Assembly (NCBI GenBank): GCA_964628465.1
Contig: CAZVOA010000009.1
Location: 1-64,000 of the forward strand
Reading direction: 5' to 3'
Source: JAFGPS01 sp964628465
GTDB lineage: Bacteria; Planctomycetota; Phycisphaerae; Sedimentisphaerales; Anaerobacaceae
DNA length: 64,000 nucleotides
A program made the translations under genes and the position numbers. This document shows positions 1 to 8,667 of the stretch, in pieces. The first letter of the stretch is position 1. Each line of letters starts with the position of its first letter. The notes below the pieces were generated by a model. It was not told the DNA's origin and ran no database searches. It saw only the letters and a list, made by a program, of their open reading frames with translations.

Positions 1-76
1 TTTTGAGGCAATAAGAAATTTATTTCTTGACTTTGAGTTCTTCATAGGTGGTTTTTATTTCGTTATATTTAAATGG

Positions 77-96
77 ATTTCCGCCTGCGCGGGAAT
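77..96. repeat. dRS3-like short palindromic repeat
   Basis: This 20-base element has the form ATTtCC-N8-GGGAAT and folds as a GC-rich hairpin around a CCTG centre. It matches the dRS3-type consensus ATTCCC-N8-GGGAAT with one mismatch. Similar 'ttcccgcctgcgcgggaatgac' elements are common dispersed intergenic repeats in many bacteria. It lies upstream of the first gene; no function is evident from the sequence. Confidence 0.5.
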
Positions 97-158
97 GACA
101 AAGTCTATAACCAGTGGTTAAGTCTTTTGATTACGGCCATACTGGCTAAGTTTAATTT

Positions 159-605
159 ATGAATAAAAAAGAAACATGGTATGTTGCCGGACTGTATTTT
201 GGATGTGCTGAATGCGGGCGTTGCTGTTCCGGGCCGGAAGAGGGTGTTATCTGGATTACTAAGCCGGAGATTGAACTGGCCGCGGAATTTCTGAAAATTC
301 CGGTCGAACAATTCACAAAACGATATTTGAAGCAAGCCGGACTTCGGACATCAATTATCGAGCAAAATTCGACTAAAGACTGCATTTTTCTGCGGGAAGT
401 TAAAGGCAAAAAGCAGTGCATGATATATCCGGTTAGGCCGAACCAGTGCAGGACGTGGCCGTTCTGGGCGAGTAATTTAACAAGTCCCAATACGTGGAAT
501 GAAACTTTGCAGAAATGTCCCGGTATTAATCGCGGCAAATTCTATAGCTTCGAGGAAATACAGAAAATCAAAAAGACTCTCAAATGGTGGAAAGACAAAA
601 AATAA
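159..605 (+). CDS. YkgJ family cysteine-cluster protein
   Basis: Small cytoplasmic protein of 148 residues of the YkgJ / CxxCxxxCC zinc- or iron-chelating family. An N-terminal cluster CAECGRCC lies near residues 19-26, followed by a Cys in DCIF and the typical YPVRPNQCRTWPFW block, giving the family's spaced metal-ligand set. The biochemical role of the family is poorly defined; some members are suggested to bind Fe or Zn. The gene overlaps the next, also YkgJ-like, gene by 22 bases in another frame, so the two are probably translated together. The ribosome site upstream of this ATG is weak, so the exact start is less certain than the family call. Confidence 0.8.
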   Translation: MNKKETWYVAGLYFGCAECGRCCSGPEEGVIWITKPEIELAAEFLKIPVEQFTKRYLKQAGLRTSIIEQNSTKDCIFLREVKGKKQCMIYPVRPNQCRTWPFWASNLTSPNTWNETLQKCPGINRGKFYSFEEIQKIKKTLKWWKDKK

Positions 606-1021
606 ACTCGGAACTAATTCAGGAAGTAAAAGAAATTTACGACTGGCTCAATTCGCAAATCGAAAACCATATCCCCGAAAAGTGCGACGCGTGCGGCCAA
701 TGCTGTGATTTTATTACTTACGACCATCGTTTGTATGTCACTACGCCAGAGGTAATATTCCTTGCGGCTAATCTCAATGTTGATACTCTCAAGTCAATGC
801 AGACTGGAATATGTCCCTATAACGTAGAAGGAAAATGTACCGTTCATCAATATCGTTTTGCCGGATGCAGGATTTTTAACTGCAAAGCAAACCCGGATAT
901 TCAAAGCGAATTGAGCGAATCTTTACTTAAGAAATTAAAAGCACTTTGTGAAAAATATAAAATACGCTATCGCTATATGGATTTAGCTTCTGCACTGAAC
1001 GAACATGCTGAATTGAAATAA
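584..1021 (+). CDS. second YkgJ family cysteine-cluster protein
   Basis: A 145-residue protein with CDACGQCC near residues 34-41, then CPYN...GKCTVHQYRFAGCRIFNC, which is the family arrangement of metal-binding cysteines. It is related to the preceding gene but is not a close copy: the spacing and flanking residues differ, so this is a pair of diverged paralogs and not a recent duplication. Its ATG lies inside the 3' end of the upstream gene (22-base overlap), which suggests translational coupling and perhaps a heterodimer or shared substrate. The function is not known; metal binding is inferred from the cysteine pattern only. Confidence 0.78.
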   Translation: MVERQKINSELIQEVKEIYDWLNSQIENHIPEKCDACGQCCDFITYDHRLYVTTPEVIFLAANLNVDTLKSMQTGICPYNVEGKCTVHQYRFAGCRIFNCKANPDIQSELSESLLKKLKALCEKYKIRYRYMDLASALNEHAELK

Positions 1022-1044
1022 ACACGAAATATTGATTAGCTGAA

Positions 1045-2424
1045 TCAATCTGTTTTATTTATAACATTTGTAAGCACCACTCCAGTAACTACACTTAAAT
1101 ATCTTGTGCTTTCAGCAGCACCTGATTTTTTTGTGGCTTTTTTAACAGGAATTTCTTTGTATTCGTCTAAGGCAAGCTGGATTTCTTTATAACCTTCATC
1201 CTTCCGCCAGACTTTACACTGAGTATCAGATTGTCCCATTGCATCGAAGAGTGCCAGTTCGTAATCAAGACGAGTTTTTATTGGCCGATTATTAATCTCA
1301 ACGATAATATCATTTGCGTCGATACCTGCTTTGTCTGCAATTGAGTTTGGTACAACCTCTTTGACATAAAGACCTTCATCATGTTCAAAATCATGATTAA
1401 GTATGAAAGCACTTGACAACGGAGAAGAATAAATACCTAATTTTATGAATTTGAAATCAGCAGCTAATTGCCTGATATCAATATCAAATTGTTTTTTGAA
1501 TACATTTTCAAGGTCAGAACCATCAAGCTCTTCGTAATTATTTAATTCAGTTAAAATATTTTTAATAGAGTCCCGGCCGTATTTATTTTCCATAAGAAGG
1601 AACAATCCTAAAGCGGCACTGTAATAATCACCTTTTATTTTCTGATTTGCATTCTGCTCCCACTTGAACAATTTGTCGCCGACTTCATCCAATGCAGTAA
1701 AAGGCGTCTCATTGGTTATAGCTGCATCCCATACTCCTGAGAGTTTTTCATCTGGATTCGTTCGCAAATAATCCAATGCGATATAACCGGCATAGTTCGA
1801 TAAGCCTTCACGAAACCACCTTGTATAATCATCGAATGTAGTTATGAATATAAGAAAACGAGTTTGATGGAAAATTTTCAGCTTGCCTTGTTTATCCGGA
1901 TACGTAAGTGACGTTTCTGTCAACTCGTGTGTTAAGGCATATGGAAAATATATATCTTCGGCAAGTATGGAATTTGGATTATCATTGCCGGTTTCAGCGA
2001 ACATGGGCATAGGATAAATATTCGGATCATTTGCATTCAAAACCACATCTAAATTCTGTGGCAGCTTTTGAACTCTCATGAGATATATCAATGGCCGTGT
2101 TTTAAATTTTATCCCGGTCTCTGACTCTACATGAGAAAAAACATCATTAACTTTCTCTGCAATAACCTGGGCCTGCGAGGCGAGTCCTTTCTGATACTTA
2201 ACGGTTGTTACTCCGACTGAAGTTTCACCTTCGAACGGGATATTTTTAAGATTTTCATTGTTTAAGTTAAGATTCAGTTGGCCTCGATAGTGCGCGATTA
2301 TATCTACAACGCGTATATCATTACTTTCGGTATTTTTGGATTTTTGTTTTTCAATACTCGAACAACCGGAGATTGCGGCGATTATTAAGATAGAGAAGAC
2401 GGCTATATATTGCAAATTTTTCAT
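1045..2424 (-). CDS. PDZ-domain lipoprotein with degenerate gluzincin-like motif
   Basis: A 459-residue protein with a lipoprotein signal peptide (hydrophobic stretch, then AISGC at residues 17-21), so it is predicted to be exported and lipidated. The middle carries YALTHELTET followed about 50 residues later by WFREGLSNYAGY. This arrangement resembles gluzincin metallopeptidases (HExxH plus a downstream Glu in EGxxxY), but the second zinc His is Glu (HELTE). A PDZ domain occupies roughly residues 350-420 (GLYVKEVVPNSIADKAGI...DIIVEINNRPI). A good GAGGAAAT site precedes the ATG. It lies downstream of ftsQ on the same strand with a 122-base gap, so it may or may not share that operon. It could be an inactive or variant protease, or a scaffold. 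Confidence 0.65.
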   Translation of the reverse strand: MKNLQYIAVFSILIIAAISGCSSIEKQKSKNTESNDIRVVDIIAHYRGQLNLNLNNENLKNIPFEGETSVGVTTVKYQKGLASQAQVIAEKVNDVFSHVESETGIKFKTRPLIYLMRVQKLPQNLDVVLNANDPNIYPMPMFAETGNDNPNSILAEDIYFPYALTHELTETSLTYPDKQGKLKIFHQTRFLIFITTFDDYTRWFREGLSNYAGYIALDYLRTNPDEKLSGVWDAAITNETPFTALDEVGDKLFKWEQNANQKIKGDYYSAALGLFLLMENKYGRDSIKNILTELNNYEELDGSDLENVFKKQFDIDIRQLAADFKFIKLGIYSSPLSSAFILNHDFEHDEGLYVKEVVPNSIADKAGIDANDIIVEINNRPIKTRLDYELALFDAMGQSDTQCKVWRKDEGYKEIQLALDEYKEIPVKKATKKSGAAESTRYLSVVTGVVLTNVINKTD

Positions 2425-2546
2425 TATTTCCTCATTTCTTCAAGATTTATTGATATTTTATCTTGCAAACAATTGAGTCTAACTCAAGCTGCTAATATAT
2501 AGACGATAGAAATTGAATTTTGTTACAAATGTATTTAAATATTTTT

Positions 2547-3473
2547 TTAAAAACCGTCAATAGGCTGTGGTATTTTAACCTGCGGGTCACGTAAATTTAT
2601 AAAATTGACTTTTTTGCTGCTGCTTAAAGTCCCCTCCTTATCATAATAGGCATAGAGTTTCGCCAATTTCTGCGCATCCGTCGATTCCATTGCTTTTTGC
2701 CATTCACCTATTTCGGCGCCCCAATGAATCGGCGTGTTATCCAGTGAATATAAAACAATTTCCGGATTGCTCCTGCTTTTTGCGCCATGATAATTGCTTA
2801 CATCAATTGACGAAATTTCGCCTAATAGATGTTTTTTATATTTTTTATCCATCCAGCGGATTTTGTCAATTATTCTCAGAGCCGCTGTAATGTCGGGACG
2901 TTTCCATGCCTCGCCATATACAGGGATTTGGGAATTAGATAAATTCCCTAATTTTATTTCTACTATTAAAAGTTTCGGCAATGGAACATAATCAAGAACT
3001 ATCTGGTTGGCATCGATATAGAATTTCGTATCGCCGGATTGTACCACAGCGACAGGCACTCTATAATCAGCACGAACATAAATTCCATCGCTTTTTGTTT
3101 GAATAGTAATGTTATCAAGCCACGCCATAGATTGCAGATTTTTCTTGACCACTGCGGCTGTTTTTTCATCGAGCCGAAATTCTCTGCCACCGGCTTTTTC
3201 TTTTATTTTCATTTGAAGCTCATTACTGTCACGCACCCATTGCGGCATGTCAAGAAGAAGCTCACCCGTTTCATTCGACTGAGCGACTCGAATATATTTC
3301 TTATCTATATGATAAAGAGATATTCCAATACCGGCGATTAGAGCCGCGATAAATGTTATTTTTAAGAGTCTGAGCAAAATGGGGCCAACCCAGTCCAGGT
3401 TAAGTTTTTTCCCTCTTTTAAAAAAACCTTTTTTCAAAGAAACTCTATTTTGTTTTCTATTTTTTCTTACCAC
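2547..3473 (-). CDS. ftsQ: FtsQ-like cell division protein (POTRA domain)
   Basis: A 308-residue protein with a basic N-terminal tail (residues 1-28), one membrane helix (about 33-52) and an extracytoplasmic region. The region around residues 95-160 (AAVVKKNLQSMAWLDNITIQ...RADYRVPVAVV...YIDANQIVLDY) fits the POTRA-beta layout of FtsQ/DivIB. FtsQ links early and late divisome proteins. Position supports the call: it follows ddl by 13 bases in the order murC-murB-ddl-ftsQ, the usual order in bacterial division and cell-wall clusters. The start used is GTG with only a weak ribosome site. Sequence similarity to characterised FtsQ is low, so the gene order carries part of the argument. Confidence 0.65.
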   Translation of the reverse strand: MVRKNRKQNRVSLKKGFFKRGKKLNLDWVGPILLRLLKITFIAALIAGIGISLYHIDKKYIRVAQSNETGELLLDMPQWVRDSNELQMKIKEKAGGREFRLDEKTAAVVKKNLQSMAWLDNITIQTKSDGIYVRADYRVPVAVVQSGDTKFYIDANQIVLDYVPLPKLLIVEIKLGNLSNSQIPVYGEAWKRPDITAALRIIDKIRWMDKKYKKHLLGEISSIDVSNYHGAKSRSNPEIVLYSLDNTPIHWGAEIGEWQKAMESTDAQKLAKLYAYYDKEGTLSSSKKVNFINLRDPQVKIPQPIDGF

Positions 3474-3486
3474 TTTTTATCTCTTG

Positions 3487-4464
3487 CTATGATTGCGTTT
3501 CAACTATATCCAAATACGCCGTCTCGACAATTTTTTCACACAACTGACTCATGGTAAATCCGGCTTTAGACGCCGATTTCGGCAATAGCGAGTGACTTGT
3601 AAATCCGGGAATTGTATTTACTTCAAGCGCAAATGGAACATTCTCATTTGTCAGTATAAAATCAACACGAGAAAAATGTCTGCAGCCGAGAATATCGAAA
3701 CAATCCATCGCCGCCTGATTTATTAGCGAGACAACCGAAGAATCACTGATTGTATCGAACAGATATTGAGTATTATCATCGATATATTTAGAGTGATAGT
3801 TATAAAATTCACTTTTTGGTTTTATTTCAATTATTGGAAGCGTCTCTCCGCAAAGAATACCAACTGTTAATTCGCGTCCGGCTATAAACTCTTCGATCAG
3901 GCAATCGCCGAATTCGTTAAATGTTTTTCGTGCCGCTTTGATCGCATCCTTAATCGTATCAACTATAGAAATTCCAACACTGCTTCCTTGACGGACCGGT
4001 TTAATTACATATTTATCGCCAACATATTTCAATTCTTCCCGAAGCAGTTCTATTTCCATATCACTATCGAACTCGATTGAATTTGGAGTTGTTATACCTG
4101 CTTCAAGAAAAAGTCTCTTGCTTTCGACTTTGTCAAAAGCCGCCCTGCTCGCGGCAGGACCGCTTCCAGTATAAACCAGCGATTTATCTTCGAGGATTTG
4201 CTGGAGTGTGCCGTCCTCACCGAACTGACCATGCAATACAGGAAAGAAAATATCAATACTTTTATCCTCAAGTATTTCAAGGTTATTCGGATTTATGTCA
4301 AATGTAACAATATCGAAACCGGCCTGCCTGAGCGCATCAGCAACGGAATTGCCGCTCTGGATGCTAATCTCACGCTCCGATCCGATACCACCCATAAGGA
4401 CAGCTACTTTTGGTTTTTTGGCTAATTTACCCAGTTTATCGCCGTCGTAATTTTTTACTTCCAT
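3487..4464 (-). CDS. ddl: D-alanine--D-alanine ligase
   Basis: ATP-grasp enzyme that joins two D-alanines for the peptidoglycan pentapeptide, in the cytoplasm. Visible signatures are KVAVLMGGIGSEREISIQSG at the N-terminus, HGQFGEDGTLQ near residue 80, KPVRQGSSVGIS in the ATP-binding region, LIEEFIAGRELTVGIL, and RVDFILT...EVNTIPGFTSHSLLPK near the C-terminus, all typical of Ddl. At 325 residues it is of normal family length. Its ATG overlaps the last codons of murB by 10 bases, and ftsQ follows after 13 bases, so it belongs to the mur operon. A short N-terminal extension of about 17 residues precedes the conserved start. Confidence 0.95.
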   Translation of the reverse strand: MEVKNYDGDKLGKLAKKPKVAVLMGGIGSEREISIQSGNSVADALRQAGFDIVTFDINPNNLEILEDKSIDIFFPVLHGQFGEDGTLQQILEDKSLVYTGSGPAASRAAFDKVESKRLFLEAGITTPNSIEFDSDMEIELLREELKYVGDKYVIKPVRQGSSVGISIVDTIKDAIKAARKTFNEFGDCLIEEFIAGRELTVGILCGETLPIIEIKPKSEFYNYHSKYIDDNTQYLFDTISDSSVVSLINQAAMDCFDILGCRHFSRVDFILTNENVPFALEVNTIPGFTSHSLLPKSASKAGFTMSQLCEKIVETAYLDIVETQS

Positions 4465-5336
4465 ATTTCTATTTCGAGTTCCAACTCAATATTGAATTGG
4501 TCTTTAACCTTTTCTTTTATCGTATCTATCAATTGAATTACGTCATTGCTTGTGCAGCCTTTTTCCGCGTTTATAAAATTTGCGTGTTTTTCACTAACGA
4601 TCGCACCACCTACCCGTAAACCTTTCAGCCCGGCTCTGTCAATTAAAGCTCCGGCGGAAACTCCTCTTGGATTCTTGAATATGCAGCCCGCGTTTTTTGT
4701 ATTCAGAGGCTGAGTATTTTTCTTGTAAATCCATATTTCCTTTACTGTTCGCATTATTTGTTCGGAATCTGATGGAGCTAATTTTAATTGCGCATTAAGA
4801 ATAAACTTCCCGGTTATATTGGTTCTGCGATAGTCAAATACAAGTTCCGGTTTGCTTTTTACAAACACGTTGCCTTCGATATCCATAAGCTGGACTTTTT
4901 CAACCGACGAGCCGAAGTCACCGAAATTTCCACCGGCATTCATTCTTACAGCTCCGCCGACAGAACCCGGAATACCTGTCAATGCTTCTATGCCGGAAAG
5001 GCCCTGCCTGACAGAATCCATAACAAGCTTGTTAAGCTCTACACCCGACCAGGCGGTAACTTCATCTTTATTAAACTTCATCTGGGTAAACTCTTCGCCG
5101 TCAAGCTTAATAACAGCAGCTTTCAAACCTTCATCGGCAACAAGAAGATTTGAACCAAAACCCAGAACATACATTGGTATTTTATTCTCATTGCATCGCT
5201 GGACTACTTTTTTAAGCTGCTTGGTATTTTTCGGCCTGATAAAATAATCAGCCGGACCGCCAAGGCCATACCATGTTTCACCAGCAAGAGCGTAATCTCT
5301 TTCAACTATTTCTTCTAAACCACTGAATATATTCAT
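4455..5336 (-). CDS. murB: UDP-N-acetylenolpyruvoylglucosamine reductase
   Basis: FAD enzyme that reduces enolpyruvyl-UDP-GlcNAc to UDP-MurNAc, the second committed step of peptidoglycan synthesis. Family features seen are WYGLGGPADYFIRPKN at the N-terminus, VLGFGSNLLVAD in the FAD-binding domain, IEALTGIPGSVGGAVRMNAG, YRRTNI, and C-terminal AGCIFKNPRG...SAGALIDRAGLKG and EKHANFINAEKG. At 293 residues it fits the short (type II-like) MurB class. It overlaps murC upstream by 35 bases and ddl downstream by 10 bases, which indicates tight translational coupling in the mur cluster. Confidence 0.95.
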   Translation of the reverse strand: MNIFSGLEEIVERDYALAGETWYGLGGPADYFIRPKNTKQLKKVVQRCNENKIPMYVLGFGSNLLVADEGLKAAVIKLDGEEFTQMKFNKDEVTAWSGVELNKLVMDSVRQGLSGIEALTGIPGSVGGAVRMNAGGNFGDFGSSVEKVQLMDIEGNVFVKSKPELVFDYRRTNITGKFILNAQLKLAPSDSEQIMRTVKEIWIYKKNTQPLNTKNAGCIFKNPRGVSAGALIDRAGLKGLRVGGAIVSEKHANFINAEKGCTSNDVIQLIDTIKEKVKDQFNIELELEIEIWK

Positions 5337-6873
5337 CTGCTACTTTCCAAATATCTCCTGCACCCATAGTTACAATAACATCACCGGGACGGGCATTGCT
5401 TTTTATATAATCGCAAATCGCCCCGAAACCATCAATAAATAAAGCTTCACTGCCGGCTTTTTTAATTCTCTCAACAAGAATATGTGCGTTAATCTGTGTT
5501 TTGGATTCAAGCGAATCACGCACAAAATAAATTTCCGGCACAATTGTCAAGTCCGCCAATTTAAAGCTTTTTGTAAAATCATCAAGTAAAAATCTTGTTC
5601 TGCTGTACTGATGAGGCTGAAAAATACACCACAAACGCTTCGGATTATACCTGTCGCGTATCGCGGCTAACGAAGCCATTATTTCAGTAGGATGATGGGC
5701 ATAATCATCCAGAACGGTTATTCCGTCAAATTGCCCTTTGAACATTAACCTGCGATCCATTCCGGTAAAACCGGGGAGCAGTTCAATAACTTTTTTCGGC
5801 TCAAGACCAAGAGAAACAGCAATCGCGGTTACCGCCAGAGCATTATAAACATTATGCTTACCCGGCAAAGAAATCCCTGCTCGACCTAAAAACTGCCCTC
5901 TTTCAAAAATATCAAAAGAATACAGACCATTGTCTGTAGATAGATTATCAGCATAAAAATCGCAGTTTTTATCGAGACCAAAAGTTTTGTAATTAATACT
6001 CTTGTCAAATTTTTTAAGAATCTCACGAACGTTTTCATCCTGTCCGTTCGCGATTACCATACCTCCGGGTTTTATTCCATGAGCGAAATTATCGAAAGCT
6101 TCGACAATTTCCGCTTCATCTTTGTAATAATCCAGGTGATCCGGTTCAATATTTAATATGCAGGCGATTTTCGGTTTTAGATTCAAAAAACTCCTGTCAT
6201 ATTCACATGCTTCAGCGACAAAATATGGACTTTCGCCAACTCCGGAAGAACTGTGCAGTTGGCAAATTTCAGCGCCAATCACATAATTCGTATCAATCTG
6301 AGCCTGTTTGAGAAGGTAAGTGAGCCAGCCGCTCGTCGTGCTTTTGCCGTGAGTGCCTGCTACAGCGATACCTTCGTAAAAATCCATTACTCCGCCTAAC
6401 ATTTCGGCGTACTTGTATATTTTGCAGCCCTGCTTGCGCGCCTGTTGCAATTCAGGATTACTTTCTGTTATAGCGGCGGAAATTACAACTGCGTCAATAT
6501 CCGGGCTAAGATGCGAAGCGTTATGACCTGCTTTTATATCGGCTCCAAGTTCGCAAAGATGGTTTGTAACATGCGTTTGTTCCTGATCGGAACCGGTAAC
6601 TACGGCGTTATTTTTTAAAAGAAGCACCGCCAGGCCGCTCATGCCTATGCCGCCGGCGCCTATTAAATGAAATTTTTTGCCTGCTACCATAATCTTTTTT
6701 TGTCCTGTGGAATCTACCGAAAGACTCCCGATTTTATCAGTTCCGTTTAGTACAGAAACTGTCTGTTGTCCATTAACTATTCTGTTTTTGCGCAGGGCAA
6801 CAGTCGAATCCTGCATTTTTTTGAAATCCTTACTGTCTGTCAGCGGCCGATTCATAGCATCCTTTCTGTTCAC
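5302..6873 (-). CDS. murC: UDP-N-acetylmuramate--L-alanine ligase with N-terminal extension
   Basis: Cytoplasmic Mur ligase that adds L-Ala to UDP-MurNAc with ATP. The MurC core is clear: FHLIGAGGIGMSGLAVLLL (about residues 68-86), ATP loop GTHGKSTTSGWL, IEPDHLDYY, LPGKHNVYNALAV, LDDYAHHPTEI and FQPHQYSRT. It is 523 residues from a GTG start that has a good AAGGAGC site at the right distance. This gives about 65 residues of low-complexity polar sequence ahead of the Rossmann motif, unlike typical MurC, which begins just before GxGGIGMS. An internal Met at residue 66 could be an alternative start. It is the first gene of murC-murB-ddl-ftsQ. Confidence 0.93.
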   Translation of the reverse strand: MNRKDAMNRPLTDSKDFKKMQDSTVALRKNRIVNGQQTVSVLNGTDKIGSLSVDSTGQKKIMVAGKKFHLIGAGGIGMSGLAVLLLKNNAVVTGSDQEQTHVTNHLCELGADIKAGHNASHLSPDIDAVVISAAITESNPELQQARKQGCKIYKYAEMLGGVMDFYEGIAVAGTHGKSTTSGWLTYLLKQAQIDTNYVIGAEICQLHSSSGVGESPYFVAEACEYDRSFLNLKPKIACILNIEPDHLDYYKDEAEIVEAFDNFAHGIKPGGMVIANGQDENVREILKKFDKSINYKTFGLDKNCDFYADNLSTDNGLYSFDIFERGQFLGRAGISLPGKHNVYNALAVTAIAVSLGLEPKKVIELLPGFTGMDRRLMFKGQFDGITVLDDYAHHPTEIMASLAAIRDRYNPKRLWCIFQPHQYSRTRFLLDDFTKSFKLADLTIVPEIYFVRDSLESKTQINAHILVERIKKAGSEALFIDGFGAICDYIKSNARPGDVIVTMGAGDIWKVADEYIQWFRRNS

Positions 6874-7152
6874 ATTGCTCCTTCAAAAAACAAAGTTCTA
6901 ATCTAACATATATATCGACCAGAGCAAGTAAAATTCTTCTTCTAAATAGCAATAAACCTATTCTATAATTAAATCCAGCGTTTAGTACATATATTTACAC
7001 ATTAAGTTTCTAATCAATCTTTTGCCCGATTCATTTTCGGTATTACTTAGGATATATAACTTAACAGTTTAAGGATTTTCCTTATTGAGGGATAAGTATG
7101 GATAAAGTATTCAGTTAGGAAGTTATGAAAGACTCACGAAAAAGGAGTTAAT

Positions 7153-8055
7153 ATGAAAACTATATGCAAAATTAAGAAAATATTTAAGAGCAAACCAACA
7201 ATTGAAGGAGCAGGTGTACATCTGAACAGAGCGTTCGGATTCGACCAGGTGCCGCTGCTGGATCCATTTCTCTTACTGGATGATTTCCGATCCGACACGC
7301 CGGACAAATATCTGCCCGGTTTTCCATGGCATCCACACCGTGGAATTGAGACAATAACATATATGCTTGATGGATATGTTGAGCATGGTGACAGTATGGG
7401 CAATAAAGGTAACATTACACCCGGCGACGTACAATGGATGACGGCCGGAAGCGGCATAATACATCAGGAGATGCCTAAAGGTGATAAAAACGGCCTGATG
7501 GGCGGATTCCAGCTATGGGCAAATCTTCCTGCAAAACAGAAAATGATGAAGCCTCGTTATCGTGATGTAAAGAAAAATACTATTCCAGAGGTAAAACGCA
7601 GCGACGGGACTACAATAAAAATTATTTCCGGAAAAGTTGACGGCGTGCAAGGACCCGTCAAAGATATTGTAATTGATCCGGAGTACCTGGACATAACTGT
7701 ACCGGCGGGAATTACATTTATTCACCCTGTAAATCCAGACCATAAAGTCTTCGCCTATGTAATAGACGGCCAGGGCTACTTCGACAAAGAAAAAGATTCT
7801 TTCGCATACGAAATTGAAAGTGCTAATTATTTTGATTTCCAGCGGAAATGCCTGATTGGTTCTAAAAGCGTTGTTCTCTATGAAAATGGAGATGAAATAC
7901 AAATAACTGCAACTGATAATTCTGTAAGATTTCTGTTAATTTCAGGCAAATCCCTGAATGAGCCTGTCGCCTGGTACGGCCCGATAGTTATGAATACACA
8001 GGAAGAACTTAAAATTGCTTTTGATGAATATAAAAACGGAAATTTCATAAAATAA
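7153..8055 (+). CDS. pirin family protein
   Basis: A 300-residue bicupin of the pirin family. The N-terminal cupin has the metal-site pattern FPWHPHRGIETITYML and GSGIIHQEMP, and DPFLLLDDF upstream is also typical. Some bacterial pirins are quercetin dioxygenases or regulators of metabolism or oxidative stress; the substrate here is unknown. It has a strong AAAGGAG ribosome site. It is followed after 16 bases by a VOC-family gene with its own AAGGAG site, so the two probably form a small operon. Confidence 0.9.
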   Translation: MKTICKIKKIFKSKPTIEGAGVHLNRAFGFDQVPLLDPFLLLDDFRSDTPDKYLPGFPWHPHRGIETITYMLDGYVEHGDSMGNKGNITPGDVQWMTAGSGIIHQEMPKGDKNGLMGGFQLWANLPAKQKMMKPRYRDVKKNTIPEVKRSDGTTIKIISGKVDGVQGPVKDIVIDPEYLDITVPAGITFIHPVNPDHKVFAYVIDGQGYFDKEKDSFAYEIESANYFDFQRKCLIGSKSVVLYENGDEIQITATDNSVRFLLISGKSLNEPVAWYGPIVMNTQEELKIAFDEYKNGNFIK

Positions 8056-8071
8056 TATAAGGAGTATAATC

Positions 8072-8554
8072 ATGAATGGTAAAATAAAACCAATTCCAGA
8101 TGGATACCATACAGTAACCCCAAGCATTATGTTTAAGGATACACTAAAAGCGATAGATTTTTACAAAAAGGCTTTCTCAGCCAAAGAGCTTGGAGTTTTC
8201 CCAACCCCTGACGGCAAGAGTATAATGCATGCTGTTATACAAGTCGGCAATTCCATTATAATGATGGGAGATGAAACACCGAATCAAATGTGTAAAAGCG
8301 CCGAAACTCTCGGCTCTTCACCTGTAGTTTTTTATATATATGTACCGGATGTAGATAAATTCTACAACAAAGCCATAGATGCGGGTGCAGAGCAGATAAT
8401 GCCGATAGAAGACATGTTCTGGGGAGACCGCTGCGGAACACTGCAAGATCCTTTCGGATATATGTGGAATATCGCCACACAAATTAACAGCCCGACACGG
8501 GAAGAAATCGATGAAGGAGCAAAATCTTTTTTTGCAATGTCTGAAAAACAGTAA
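8072..8554 (+). CDS. VOC family protein (PhnB/glyoxalase-like)
   Basis: A 160-residue single-module protein of the vicinal-oxygen-chelate superfamily. It shows TVTPSIMFKDTLKAIDFYKKAF at the N-terminus, HAVIQVGNSIIMMGDE in the middle and a C-terminal AEQIMPIEDMFWGDRCG...DPFGYMWNIAT block, which match the PhnB / YdcE-like group. Members of this group range from glyoxalase-like enzymes to proteins of unknown role, so no reaction is assigned. A clear AAGGAG site precedes the ATG, and it lies 16 bases after the pirin gene in what is probably the same transcript. Confidence 0.85.
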   Translation: MNGKIKPIPDGYHTVTPSIMFKDTLKAIDFYKKAFSAKELGVFPTPDGKSIMHAVIQVGNSIIMMGDETPNQMCKSAETLGSSPVVFYIYVPDVDKFYNKAIDAGAEQIMPIEDMFWGDRCGTLQDPFGYMWNIATQINSPTREEIDEGAKSFFAMSEKQ

Positions 8555-8667
8555 ATTAATCAAACTTATCGATTTATCAGGAACATACTTTGCATAAACC
8601 AGTAAAATGAAATTGATTTGCCGCTCAGAAAACATTATACTTGGATATTGTTTTTAAGGAAAACCAA

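Noticed and set aside
1..158. A minus-strand C-terminal-like peptide (ends YEELKVKK) at the left edge
   Set aside because: The frame begins after a stop at about 148, has no start codon or ribosome site, and its middle is the translation of the dRS3-like repeat. It may be a gene remnant but cannot be supported.
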